This document shows, in pieces, positions 59,001-63,952 of a stretch of 64,000 bases of DNA. The position numbers were made by a program, and so were the translations under genes. This DNA comes from Pteria penguin (lineage: Eukaryota > Mollusca > Bivalvia > Pterioida > Pteriidae), in assembly GCA_035048485.1 (NCBI GenBank), contig CM068582.1:13806001-13870000 (forward strand), given 5' to 3'. The notes under the pieces were generated by a model. That model saw only the letters and a list, made by a program, of their open reading frames with translations. It did no database searches and was not told the origin of the DNA. Numbering within the stretch: the first letter of the stretch is position 1; each line of letters starts with the position of its first letter.

Positions 59001-60231
59001 ATAAGCTGATGAAGATCTCTCTAACAGGTTATTATATTTCGCGAATTCAAAGTCTACGATATGGGCATCGCAAGAAGCGTTCATTGCAATTCCAGTTACT
59101 TGATACATTTTCATTGGGTGGTTTTTTTTTTTCTCAAGTCGATGCATGAAATCCCTTTTATATGAAAAGACAAAAAAAAAAAAGATAAAAGGGAAAAAAA
59201 ACTCAGCGAAAATGAGATCGCATTAATTATTCATCCAAACATTTAAAAACAATGTTAACTGCATATAAAATTCTACATTGGTTGGAAAGTTGTTAGAATT
59301 ACATAATTCACAGCATCACATATCTAGGAATCCTATAGATTGCTGGAAAAATATGAAAAGCTACCTGATATATCGATGTCAGTATTTGAACTCCGTTGAA
59401 ATCTCAGAGTATGGGAAACAATAGCTTAATTTAATTAGAGATATATGCTTCTTACTATGTTTTACTATATAGGATGGTTGGACACCCCTTCACTTAGCAG
59501 TACAACATGACAATCCTAATATTATAAAACTACTTTTGGACATGAAACCGGATGTAAATGCAAAGGGAAAGGTGAGTAAGAAGCAATTATCAAATTTTGT
59601 TTCCGCAATCCATTTCCTTTTGAGGTATATTTGCTTATAAAATGACACTAATTTATCTTTCCAATTCAATCTTATCAAGTGTAAATATATATTGGAGATA
59701 GGTTGATATGTCATTGGACATCTACAACAGGTCGGAATGGAATCCCCGTCGTAAGGTTAATAACAGGAAATATAGTATATGGTGATGACATAAGTGTTCA
59801 TGGGAATACCAGCCATTTTAATAAATCTACAACATTTTCGAAGTCAATCCATTAAATCCCTTTCACAAATAGGGAAACAAGACCGCAATGAAGCCGATGT
59901 ATAAAATCCCTTTCACGATTAGGGAAACAAATCTGCAAGCAGGAGACTAGTATCCGTGGAATCTCAAGAATTTTTTCATTCCCAGCGACAATTTGCTAAA
60001 AGAATATTCTGAGCTCTCTGAAGAACAGATGTGCTGAAATCAACCCGTTTTTTTTTCCATTGGAATATGTCAGAAAATACTTTAATAGTGTTAGTAAGTG
60101 AAATATTCTCAGTATTGTGTTTCACTTAATAGGATGATGGGACACCTCTTCATGTAGCAGTAACACGTACTCATCCCGATGTTATAAAGCTTATTATGGA
60201 TATGGAAGCGGATGCAAATGCAAAGGACAAG
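23677..60231 (+). CDS. Large ankyrin-repeat gene (exons listed separately)
   Basis: A spliced gene with a 35-codon N-terminal cap exon (24216) and 22 intact exons of exactly 99 bp, all phase 0 at both ends, each coding one 33-residue ankyrin repeat with TPLH at positions 4-7 and KADVNA at 25-30. Counting exon 23677, about 800 residues are visible, with no transmembrane segment or partner domain. Ankyrin repeats bind protein partners; the specific role is unknown. Most repeats have Lys (sometimes Gln, Asn, Glu or Thr) where the family usually has Gly in GADVNA. From 39.8 kb the introns derive from antisense PLE sequence. The start, any upstream exons and the C-terminal exon are not identified. 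One exon (40525) has no donor. Confidence 0.8.
24048..24179 (+). repeat. Direct duplication, copy 2 (upstream of exon 24216)
   Basis: Second copy of 23533-23669, again directly before an exon's acceptor tract. The unit length is about 515 bp. Confidence 0.9.
24216..24320 (+). CDS. Ankyrin gene, N-terminal cap exon
   Basis: Starts at ATG after the acceptor TTTCTTTCTTTTTAG and ends at the donor TTT|GTGAGT. The 35 codons begin MASLELFEAIIRDDV and continue KDVKKLLKTG, a usual N-terminal half-repeat: helix A, helix B and the loop before the first full repeat. Phase 0 at the 3' end fits all 99-bp exons downstream. Confidence 0.75.
24611..24626 (+). repeat. Transposon terminal inverted repeat, inner left
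   Basis: CTGGAGATAAACAAAC, exact inverse of 32578-32593. Confidence 0.75.
25354..25702 (-). repeat. Repeat R1, 5' half, near-identical inverse of 13.9 kb copy
   Basis: The reverse complement matches about 350 bp from 13865 with only a few differences seen by eye, including GTGTGGTTAACCGGTTTACG and the segment ATGGAGCTATACAATACATG. It was inserted in the left arm of the DNA transposon. Confidence 0.9.
25715..25775 (+). repeat. Repeat R3, right part
   Basis: TGGTACATTGTTGTTAGTGC, CATAGTCATGTGA and TTTCGTATTTTGCAT, repeated at 26057-26115. Confidence 0.75.
25945..26115 (+). repeat. Repeat R3
   Basis: CATTCGCGGCGGGTGTGGCT, GGCCAAACAGGGGACG, TTCAGGGGTCCGTGAATG and the TACATTGTTGTTAGTGCCAT end. 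Best preserved of the three copies. Confidence 0.75.
26201..26305 (+). pseudogene. THAP-domain C-terminal half (transposase 5' exon)
   Basis: After an acceptor-like CATTTTTAG, one frame reads SDRICSSHFKD, TGA, then MKQNGPTIFPWNEGKAFNF. RICSSHF supplies the C-x2-H ligands of a THAP zinc finger, and PTIFPW is the usual end of the domain. The N-terminal CxxC part is not identified. It lies 600 bp upstream of the transposase core, as expected for THAP-DDE transposases. Confidence 0.6.
26898..27772 (+). pseudogene. DDE transposase (DDE_Tnp_4 type) with one frameshift
   Basis: The exon starts after the acceptor TTTGTTGTAG. The first frame (213 codons to 27539) has the helical lead-in TRRDQLFMTLMKLKF, then CLVIDGTE (catalytic Asp near residue 117), SYKNRHTVKSVTGVAPN and ILADKGF (Asp near 193). 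It ends at PPF plus TAA. The next frame carries on directly with KNKGQYTPAKVQ and IHVERVNERIKNFEI, which has the catalytic Glu (codon near 27611), to the TAA at 27772. A missing T in the run near 27533 explains the break; otherwise the protein looks complete, so the shift may be a recent mutation or a sequence error. Confidence 0.85.
29343..29603 (-). pseudogene. YqaJ catalytic exon
   Basis: Reads VWLHES, TGA, ILGASPDGI (metal-binding Asp of the SPDG box), then in another frame EILEIKCRFSARHLTIQEAI (the ExK pair Glu and Lys). The active-site residues survive while the frame does not. A TAG lies at the 3' junction. Confidence 0.8.
31625..31722 (-). pseudogene. SWIM zinc-finger exon
   Basis: CDCVNGQDKCHHKACLLLY has the CxCx5CxH spacing of a SWIM finger. 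This exon has no internal stop. Acceptor TTTTCAG; donor ATATAG|GTAAT. Confidence 0.8.
32578..32593 (-). repeat. Transposon terminal inverted repeat, inner right
   Basis: Inverse of 24611-24626. Confidence 0.75.
32651..33716. other. Intron, no other feature seen
   Basis: AT-rich with T runs at 32941-32977, ending in a TTTTTTTATGCAAG acceptor at 33716. Confidence 0.5.
33717..33815 (+). CDS. Ankyrin exon 1 (33 aa)
   Basis: Acceptor GCAAG, donor AGA|GTAAGT. Starts DYNSPLHVAILYER and ends KADVNAKGR. Diverged from the later repeats; its flanking intron is not PLE-like by eye, so it may be an older part of the gene. Confidence 0.8.
34581..35477. mobile_element. TA-flanked foldback MITE (element F2)
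   Basis: Inverted termini TACAGATGGGTGCAGTCCTA and TACAGTGAGGTGCAGTCCTA, both running into ACATAAC, with TA at each edge. GC-rich arms contain many GTTAACGCG and CACGTTAACG palindromic repeats and a tandem CAGTCAAGCGCGTCAACG block at 35290-35345. The centre is AT-rich with a (TTA)n tract. Its terminus is shared with element F1 at 11.7 kb but its interior is unrelated. It lies in an intron of the ankyrin gene. Confidence 0.8.
34985..35051 (+). repeat. (TTA)n microsatellite
   Basis: About 22 TTA units inside element F2. Confidence 0.95.
35505..35660 (+). mobile_element. tRNA-derived SINE, degraded
   Basis: AAGGTGCTCGTCTCTTAACAG and a B-box-like GAGTTCGACTTCC, then the central domain ACACCACGGTGTCTTTCATATG and TAAAAACTGGGGTCCCGTAA, parallel to 7770-7850. 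The tail is lost. Confidence 0.6.
35661..36676. other. Intron, no other feature seen
   Basis: AT-rich; reading frames only short. Confidence 0.45.
36677..36775 (+). CDS. Ankyrin exon 2 (33 aa)
   Basis: Acceptor CGTTTTTAG, donor GAA|GTAAGT. WGQSPLHASCYQRNT and LLLDTQADINAMDE. Gln stands where most repeats have Lys before ADxNA. As diverged as exon 1. Confidence 0.75.
36776..38240. other. Intron, no other feature seen
   Basis: A GT/G run at 37098-37127 is the only simple repeat. Confidence 0.45.
38241..38339 (+). CDS. Ankyrin exon 3 (33 aa)
   Basis: Acceptor CATACCTAG, donor AAC|GTAAGT. RGSTPLHVRCQKNNTG and LLDAQADVNAADN. The donor begins a minisatellite that repeats it. Confidence 0.8.
38340..38550 (+). 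repeat. Minisatellite of 33-34 bp containing the splice donor
   Basis: Six to seven units of GTAAGTAGCTAAATATTACG plus CACTTATCCCGAT, the first being the real donor of exon 3. Two units are shortened and one begins GCAAGT. Confidence 0.9.
38551..39574. other. Intron, no other feature seen
   Basis: Contains a C run near 38928-38938. No exon is supported. Confidence 0.45.
39575..39665 (-). repeat. Repeat R1 fragment
   Basis: GGTTAGCCACACCAACT, then TTGACCGTCCTAAGACAGTATCG and GTACAATCGATTTTT, parallel in reverse to 13975-14050. Confidence 0.6.
39860..39958 (+). CDS. Ankyrin exon 4 (33 aa), first of the homogeneous array
   Basis: Acceptor TTACATAG, donor AAG|GTAAGA. DDWTPLHVAVKHNHLD and IKLLLDIKADVNAKNK. 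From here on the exons are close copies of one another. Confidence 0.85.
40525..40623 (+). pseudogene. Ankyrin exon copy without splice donor
   Basis: An open 33-codon frame YYWATLHVALQHDLPD to ANVNAKNK after the acceptor CTGCATAG, but the bases after AAG are CCTAGT, so there is no donor. TPLH has become ATLH and LLL has become PFW. Most likely skipped in the mRNA. Confidence 0.75.
41101..41130 (+). pseudogene. Ankyrin exon relic
   Basis: CTATAG then AATGATAGTACAACTGATCG, after which intron sequence follows: the middle and end of the exon are deleted. Confidence 0.65.
41284..41382 (+). CDS. Ankyrin exon 5 (33 aa)
   Basis: Acceptor TATATAG; the donor AAG|GTTTGA is weaker than its neighbours. 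NDWTPLHLAVQHDHPD and LLLDMKADVNARNK. Confidence 0.8.
41943..42041 (+). CDS. Ankyrin exon 6 (33 aa)
   Basis: Acceptor CATACAG, donor GGG|GTAAGA. NDWTPLHVAVKYGHPAV has the classical GH pair of ankyrin helix 2. It ends TTLDVNAKEG, so Lys25-Ala26 are changed. Confidence 0.85.
42632..42900 (-). mobile_element. tRNA-derived SINE, full length, reverse
   Basis: Same family as 7723-7996 read backwards: TTGATTGATTGATTATTG tail, TTTTACGTCACTCCACG, GAAGCAGTGAGGGATCTTTT, GACACGGGACCTCGGTTTT and a tRNA-like head with GGGAGTCGAATCCGGGACCT and GAGCCGAGCACC. It lies in a lengthened ankyrin intron. Confidence 0.9.
43426..43524 (+). CDS. Ankyrin exon 7 (33 aa)
   Basis: Acceptor TTTATAG, donor AAG|GTGAGT. NDWTPLHVAVQHDHLD and KILLDMKADVNAKNK. 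Confidence 0.85.
43895..45190. mobile_element. Insertion of about 1.3 kb in a PLE-derived intron
   Basis: Intron consensus stops after CCCAATAATCTGTTGGATG and resumes near TTACCGTTAATTTGTAAATA. Between them lie AT-rich unknown sequence, a T run (44556-44580) and an inverted R1 copy. A B-box-like GGTTCAATTCC at 45150 hints at a SINE fragment. Confidence 0.5.
44805..45070 (-). repeat. Repeat R1, 5' half
   Basis: ATGGAGGATTATTTATCAAA, then GATTGGGAAGG, TTACCACACCAATTGAG, AAGTCGGTATCTTAAATG and GTCATACAACTTGGTCAG. Confidence 0.7.
45414..45512 (+). CDS. Ankyrin exon 8 (33 aa)
   Basis: Acceptor ATATATAG, donor ATG|GTGAGT. DDRTPLHVAVDCNHLDAV and LLLDMKADVNAKNM. Trp3 is replaced by Arg. Confidence 0.85.
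46137..46162 (+). pseudogene. Ankyrin exon relic
   Basis: CTATAG then AATTATCGGACACCCCTTCC, broken off after the TPLP-like codons; the following sequence is intron. Confidence 0.65.
46783..46881 (+). CDS. Ankyrin exon 9 (33 aa)
   Basis: Acceptor TTGTATAG, donor GTG|GTGAGT. NDWTPLHEAVEHNHLDII and LLLEMKADVNAKDV. Confidence 0.85.
46927..47085 (+). repeat. Long T/G homopolymer tract
   Basis: T runs broken by single G bases, inside an ankyrin intron. It may mark an old poly-A tail read in antisense, or be assembly noise. Confidence 0.85.
47415..48508. mobile_element. Insertion of about 1.1 kb starting with a perfect hairpin
   Basis: It begins at a 22-bp perfect palindrome (GCAAACCCCG plus its inverse, 47415-47436). 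Intron consensus runs up to CCCAATAACTTGAT and resumes at TGATCTTTACTGATAAGCTG. Near 48200 a GCCTCGACGGGGAGTTTG motif echoes the palindrome. No protein is recognised; it is probably a non-autonomous DNA element. Confidence 0.5.
48723..48821 (+). CDS. Ankyrin exon 10 (33 aa)
   Basis: Acceptor ATATAG, donor GAG|GTGCGT (slightly unusual). NEWTPLHVAVQHDHPD and NLLLDKKADVNEKDE; Glu replaces Ala30. Confidence 0.8.
49756..49854 (+). CDS. Ankyrin exon 11 (33 aa)
   Basis: Acceptor AACATAG, donor AAA|GTGAGT. DDWTPLHVSVQHDHPD and LLLDMNAHVNAKDK. Confidence 0.85.
50379..50477 (+). CDS. Ankyrin exon 12 (33 aa), type A of the three-exon unit
   Basis: Acceptor CTTTTTAG, donor AAG|GTGAGA. NDWRPLHIAVHQNYSEV and LLLDKKADVNAKNK. 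Closest to exon 52282. Confidence 0.85.
51134..51232 (+). CDS. Ankyrin exon 13 (33 aa), type B
   Basis: Acceptor CTATACAG, donor AAG|GTGAGT. EDWTPLHVAVQHDHPD and LLLDMKADVNAKNK. Followed by a short intron (391 bp) starting GTGAGTAAATCCCCCTCTTA, shared with exon 56393. Confidence 0.85.
51624..51722 (+). CDS. Ankyrin exon 14 (33 aa), type C
   Basis: Acceptor ACTAAATAG, donor AAA|GTAAGT. DHRSPLHVAVTRNHPD, KQILDMNADVNATEK. Differs from exon 56920 at only two residues. Confidence 0.85.
52282..52380 (+). CDS. Ankyrin exon 15 (33 aa), type A
   Basis: Acceptor CTCTATAG, donor AAG|GTAAGA. SDWTPLHIAVHHDYPEV and LLLDKEADVNAKSK. Confidence 0.85.
52580..53235 (+). repeat. Repeat R1, nearly complete
   Basis: GTGTGGTTAACCGATTTACG, AATAATCCCCTATATAGAGA, AGGAGTCTCGACTAACGATC, TTGTCTCCTCTGAAAAGGTT and GACAAGGCCCGTCATAGAGT. 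It lacks the GGGGCC tail part seen at 14.45 kb. Confidence 0.75.
53240..54410 (+). repeat. Repeat R2, tandem array of about 3.3 units
   Basis: The landmark GAGCATCACTG starts at 53299, 53674, 54028 and 54341, giving spacings of 375, 354 and 313 bp. Each unit has GACATAAG, CATCTGGTGCAC-type, GGTGGACTGATAGTCC, TTTTGTACTGACATG, AAACTAAGGAGTATCT and TTTTCGGTCATTTTAG blocks. The third unit has an internal deletion and the fourth is cut off. Confidence 0.85.
54690..55620 (-). pseudogene. Penelope-like element reverse transcriptase, decayed
   Basis: Minus-strand frames, N to C: LPMYWLFKLHEHPYKSRFI (PLE block), DIKYCNAVFSNSNLNYFWSI with NSNEVIEKLRLKNFEAKTF, a frame break where FDFSTLYT is expected, then YVQFSGKTYQQITGIPTGTN and ADLFLYCYERDFV (GIPxGTNCAP-type block). 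FNGTSRYLDDILVIDNPKFE (motif C YLDD) and IYPSEFQLNKFNT follow. At least two frameshifts. No GIY-YIG endonuclease part is seen. This copy identifies the origin of the surrounding introns. Confidence 0.85.
55814..55918 (-). pseudogene. PLE N-terminal region fragment
   Basis: LLFNKGLNYRLPSRIDFSKC then WDIVEETLNN resembles the region ahead of the RT in PLE proteins (LxxGLxFxxP motif). It lies at the 5' edge of the insertion, where its frame runs on into unrelated intron. Confidence 0.65.
56393..56491 (+). CDS. Ankyrin exon 16 (33 aa), type B
   Basis: Acceptor CTATATAG, donor AGG|GTGAGT. EDWTPLHIAVQYDHPD, LLLDMKADVYARER; Asn29 is replaced by Tyr. Confidence 0.85.
56920..57018 (+). CDS. Ankyrin exon 17 (33 aa), type C
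   Basis: Acceptor ACTAAATAG, donor AAA|GTAAGT. DHRTPLHVAVTRNHPD, KLILDMNADVNATEK. Confidence 0.85.
57468..57566 (+). CDS. Ankyrin exon 18 (33 aa), type A position
   Basis: Acceptor CTATACAG, donor ACA|GTGAGT. NNWTPLHVAVQQDHPD, LLLDMKADVNAKNT. The intron after it holds a small R1 end fragment. Confidence 0.85.
57615..57680 (-). repeat. Repeat R1 end fragment
   Basis: TTGTATAGCTCCATGCTGAC and ACATAACTGAGCCAGTAACT, the outer end of R1 only. Confidence 0.7.
58247..58345 (+). CDS. Ankyrin exon 19 (33 aa), type B
   Basis: Acceptor ACTATATAG, donor AAG|GTGAGT. NDWTPLHIAVQHDHPDII, LLLDMKADVNAKEK. Followed by a short type-B intron (409 bp). Confidence 0.85.
58755..58853 (+). CDS. Ankyrin exon 20 (33 aa), type C
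   Basis: Acceptor CTATATAG, donor AAG|GTAAGT. NDLTPLHVAVEYNHPDVV, KLILDKKADVNATAK; it shares LIL and NAT with the other C exons. Confidence 0.85.
59473..59571 (+). CDS. Ankyrin exon 21 (33 aa), type B
   Basis: Acceptor ACTATATAG, donor AAG|GTGAGT. DGWTPLHLAVQHDNPNII, LLLDMKPDVNAKGK; DG at positions 1-2 is the family-typical turn. Confidence 0.85.
60133..60231 (+). CDS. Ankyrin exon 22 (33 aa), type C, last intact
   Basis: Acceptor CTTAATAG, donor AAG|GTGAGT. DDGTPLHVAVTRTHPD, KLIMDMEADANAKDK. The good donor implies a further exon downstream, which I could not identify. Confidence 0.85.
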
Positions 60232-60351
60232 GTGAGTAAGAGGCAACCAATAAATTTTATTAAAGGAGTCCGTATCTTATTTGTACTAGCGGAAAAAGAA
60301 AAACTGTGTATACTTAAAAAAAAAAAAAAACATCAGGGGCAAAATTGATTG

Positions 60352-60690
60352 ACAGATGCCTTGCATGATTGAAAATGATCGTTTGCGTGCTATTGGGACG
60401 TTGGAATGTCTCAAAGCAATGGGGCAAGGCAGTTTGAAGTTCATGTTAACACTGTAATTGCTTTAAGGAGACGATATTAGAAAACTGGCATCGTTCGGGA
60501 CCGCCCACGATCAGGACGCCCTCGTGTGACGTCACATCGACAAGATACATTTATATGGACTTCACATTTGCGTTATTGATTCCAATCAGCTTCTTTCACC
60601 GCTAGAAACATCCCTGGGCATCGACAGTTAAGTCCCCTTACCGCAAGGAAGAGATTGCGAGAGACCAACATCCATCCTGGACGATATCAC
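60352..60690 (+). pseudogene. Tc1-like transposase N-terminal fragment
   Basis: Frames read ENDRLRAIG, RQFEVHVNTVIALRRRY, a stop, then KTGIVRDRPRSGRPRVTSHR, QDTFIWTSHLR and NIPGHRQLSPLTARKRLRET: the paired helix-turn-helix DNA-binding region and GRPR linker of Tc1-type transposases. The DDE domain is absent; PLE-derived intron sequence follows at once. It has lost about two thirds of the gene. Confidence 0.75.
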
Positions 60691-60904
60691 TAATGTATCT
60701 TTCAAAAATCTTTCCTTTATATCAAGCGTAAATATATTATCGAGATAGGTTGATGTGTCATTGAACATCTCCAAAAGGCCGAAACGTTGCGCTATTCGAA
60801 GAATGAAATACATGTACATCTCTTACGATTTGAAAGCGGGTTTTTTTTGGAATCCTAGACATTTGTATAATCTATAGCGGTTTTAAATTTATTTATTGTT
60901 TGAA

Positions 60905-61100
60905 TTTTTTTTTTTTTTGTTTGTTTTCGTTTTGGTTTTTTGTTTTTTTTTTTTTTTTGTTTGGTTGGGGGTTTTTTTTTTGGGGGGGGGGGGGGGGTGT
61001 TTGTTTGTTTATTTTTTATTTTGGGGTTTTTTTTTGGGGGGGGGGGGTTGTTTAGTTTTATTTTTTTTTTTTTTTTTGTTTGTTTGTTTGGTTGGGTTTT
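60905..61100 (+). repeat. T and G homopolymer tract
   Basis: Long T runs and two G runs. Frames through it are meaningless. Confidence 0.9.
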
Positions 61101-61250
61101 CATGGAATAAAATACTAGTATCAAAAATATATTAGACCCAACATATGGAAGAATCATTGCTGGAAAAATGTGTAATTGAACTCTGTTGAAAAGTCAGAGT
61201 ATGCGAAATAATATTTAAGTTTTGATGAATTATAGTATGTCATTGCATAG

Positions 61251-61284
61251 TCACGTAACAGTACACTAAGGTCATCTGAAGTAT
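61251..61284 (+). pseudogene. Ankyrin exon relic, front half
   Basis: TGCATAG followed by TCACGTAACAGTACACTAAG and GTCATCTGAAGT, matching codons 6-17 of the exon consensus; the rest is lost. Confidence 0.5.
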
Positions 61285-61555
61285 TGCTTTGAGGAGTGAA
61301 ATACCTGTCCGAATATTTGGAAGAAAAGTTAAAATATAAGATACATATATATATATAGCTTTACTTTGAATTTGAAATCCCTTTCATATGATTACAAAAA
61401 CAGGTTTGCTATCAGGAGATCGCAGTTAGTATCCACGGAATCCCAATAGCTTGTTGAATGTTACCATTTAACTGCGCATAAATAATATCAATTATAAAGT
61501 GGATAATATTGAATAATTCACAAAAAATCCATCATTTGTAGGTATCATATAGATT

Positions 61556-61618
61556 GCTGATATTAAAAAGTTACTTTTTAGAAAAGAAAGCTGATGCAAA
61601 TGCAGAGGAAAATTCTGT
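61556..61618 (+). pseudogene. Ankyrin exon relic, back half
   Basis: GATATTAAAAAGTTACTTTT, AGAAAAGAAAGCTGATGCAA and ATGCAGAGGAAAAT follow codons 16-32 with a frame change. No donor. Confidence 0.6.
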
Positions 61619-61675
61619 AAGAAGCAGTAGATTCAATGTTGTCAAACAGGCTGTTTCCTTATTGGTTATCTATCT

Positions 61676-62025
61676 GATTAAAGCCATATCCTTTTCCGCT
61701 TCTCTATTTATCCCAATGTGGATAAAGATCTGACGAAACCCCGTAAGGGGGTCATGTTTTCATGAACTCTGATGACGTTTCAGTCACTGAAACCGTTCTT
61801 TCCTATAGCCGATCAATGACTCGGCTAGGCACGTGCAAGTGACGCAATATGTAATAAACACTGTTCAATAACTACCTTGTAGGTCACGCATGCTGAGGAT
61901 ATTAATTTCACTCCTAGAAATTCGTAGCCGATCCACTGATTGGCTGAAAACCAGAGTTCACCAGAACATGACCCCTTACGGGGACAAATAAGAAAGCGGA
62001 ATAAAGATATGGTTTTAATCAAATT
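61676..62025. mobile_element. MITE with inverted termini
   Basis: The left arm (ATTAAAGCCATATCC, TTTTCCGCTTCTCTATTTAT, CCCCGTAAGGGGGTCATGTT) is inverted on the right (AACATGACCCCTTACGGGGA, AAAGCGGAATAAAGATATGG, TTTTAATCA). The interior contains a CCGATCAATGACTCGGCTAG hairpin. The same family is at 18300-18512. Confidence 0.7.
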
Positions 62026-62329
62026 GATTGGGTATATGCCTTATATTTCAATGAAATTTAGTGATAATGTCTAATATTTATCTTTCAAATTCATTCTTAT
62101 CAAGTGTAAATATAACATTGAGATAGCTTGATGTGTCATTGAATATCCCCATCTTGTCAAAAGGTCTTGTTCATTTATCGTCAATATATCATGTGGAATT
62201 TCTACTATAGCAAGGGATACCAAAGAAAGGGGGAAGAAGATATTTGACTAATATATGTGAGAGAAGTAGTCAGGGATTTTCAGTACATACAAGTATATGT
62301 TTATATTATATTATAAATTTATATTATGG

Positions 62330-62470
62330 TGTGACTAGCTGGTTTTCGGGTCCAACATCTCACTCACAAAAACATTAAGGTAGTACAATCAATGAATAAA
62401 TACATATATAATCCTCCATACAAGAAACAAGGTTCAACAGGTTACACAAATGCATAATGGGAGAAATCAA
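62330..62470 (+). repeat. Repeat R1 fragment
   Basis: GTGTGACTAGCTGGTTTTCG, ATAATCCTCCATACAAGAAA and CAAGGTTCAACAGGTTACAC. Confidence 0.6.
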
Positions 62471-62559
62471 TAAAATATAAATAGGAATATTATCATGAAA
62501 TAGATATGAAAATCAGATAAGCCCAATTTTCAGTGTTTCTCTTCTCTTCAAAAGTTTAT

Positions 62560-63420
62560 CGAAGTTTATAATATCTTCAAATTCATGTCAAAAGTTTGAA
62601 AGTAATTTCTGTATTTTTAATGAAGATCCAAAAGCTTTAACTAACTGGAAAAATGTATGCCATCAGATGGAGTCTAACCAGGGAAATCAAGCGTTAATAT
62701 ATCATCTTGATATGTCACTGAAGTTGTCAATGAAGCCGAAACGTATTGATTTTAGAAGTCCAAGAATGTAATCCCTCCCATAAGATTACAGTAATAGGTC
62801 TGCTATAAAAGGAACGTAGTTATGGAAATTAAAATAATTTAATGATAAATGTTGCTTTTAAATGAACATAACTATTGCATTTATGAAAGATGGCAGTCTT
62901 ACATGATTCATTCAAAGTCCAATATTTTCAAGAATCTGTTGCAGAAACATCCATAGTTATCTGATCAATGAAAGTTGTGTGTAAGGCTGCATTTGGGACC
63001 AGTAAGGATGTTATGGTCTGTAGTATGATGTCAGGGTCATTTTTCCATTGAGAAGGTATTTCATTTCCAAGAACCGGATTTAGTAAAACGATTGGAGCCC
63101 TTGTCGTTCATTATTTGTTATATCAGATCACCATAGAAATGGGAATAAAAGAGTTTCTAGGCACATTTGTTAACAAATCAGTTTAAATGTTCCATAACTT
63201 TTTCGACGTTATGATGTTTTTGACACTGTGTCAAAAGTTTACAGGAACCTTTGTAATTATTTTGAATGGAAATCTTAAACGACACCACATACTTTAACAA
63301 ATATATTATATGATTTACATGTAGGTCTAGGAAAATCACCACCTGACATTTGGAAATGTACAACAGGAAATATTTACATTACTACTTGACCGCCCGTTAC
63401 CCAATTATTCTTGTTGGACC
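62560..63420 (-). mobile_element. Degraded antisense PLE copy
   Basis: ATCATCTTGATATGTCACTG, AATCCCTCCCATAAGATTAC, TTACATGATTCATTCAAAGT and GCAGAAACATCCATAGTTAT follow the order of the ankyrin introns, but no exon follows. GGAAAATCACCACCTGACAT with AAATGTACAACAGG matches 54620-54660. Confidence 0.55.
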
Positions 63421-63948
63421 GGATTACCACAGAAAGTGCGCATTAATATTGTAATGGGCGGAGATTGTCTAGATCTAATAGTATAAGTTTTAAGTAGGTC
63501 GTATACTACTATTTACAGAAAATGATCCAAAATCGAAGTAAGTTCATTTTATAAAGATTTTAAAAAGATGTTGTAATGTAAATATTAGGAATTAGTGCCT
63601 TATTTTTGGTGTTCATGGAATATAATTTTTGTTCGTCACGCGCAGATTTATCGGGAAATTGAAAAAAAAATGAAAATAAATAAATAAATAAATGTATAAT
63701 TGGCATGAATAGTTTTTACATCATAGGTAATTTTAAAGAGCATAATCGTAAATGATGAAACTTTGGCTTTCAGAATTTTCGTTACATGAAGTGCTATTGA
63801 ATTATGTATTTTAGCATTTAATCCGTACAAACAGTTTATTGTTGAAATAAAGTCGTATATATCGAAATAAAGTTATTAGGGAATGTTGGCTAATGTCAGT
63901 CCACTTTTCCTACCAGAAAAATAGGATACTGCACTAAATCTAAAATTT

Positions 63949-63952
<4 letters not shown>
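63421..63952. other. No gene seen
   Basis: AT-rich; includes a short AAATA run at 63675-63692. Confidence 0.5.

Larger units (their letters stand above)
39959..60132 (-). repeat. Array of PLE-derived introns between ankyrin exons
   Basis: Each intron carries, in the same order, blocks matching the antisense RT region of the PLE at 54.72-55.2 kb: TGAAATTCAG with ATAAATGTCA; ATATCATTGAGATAGCTTGA with GTGTCATTGAAC (antisense of FNGTSRYLDD); AATCCCTTTCATACGATTAC; GGAATCCCAATAATCTGTTG; AACTGTACATAAATATT with CCATTA; TTACATAATTCACAGAAGGTC; and CTCTGTTGAAA with a GTATG block. Reversed frames such as FNDTSTYLDNIFTLD (near 60.75 kb) and SNGTSTYLNITFTLDKNEF (57.76 kb) still show the PLE peptide. Units are about 500-780 bp unless enlarged by later insertions. 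Confidence 0.75.
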
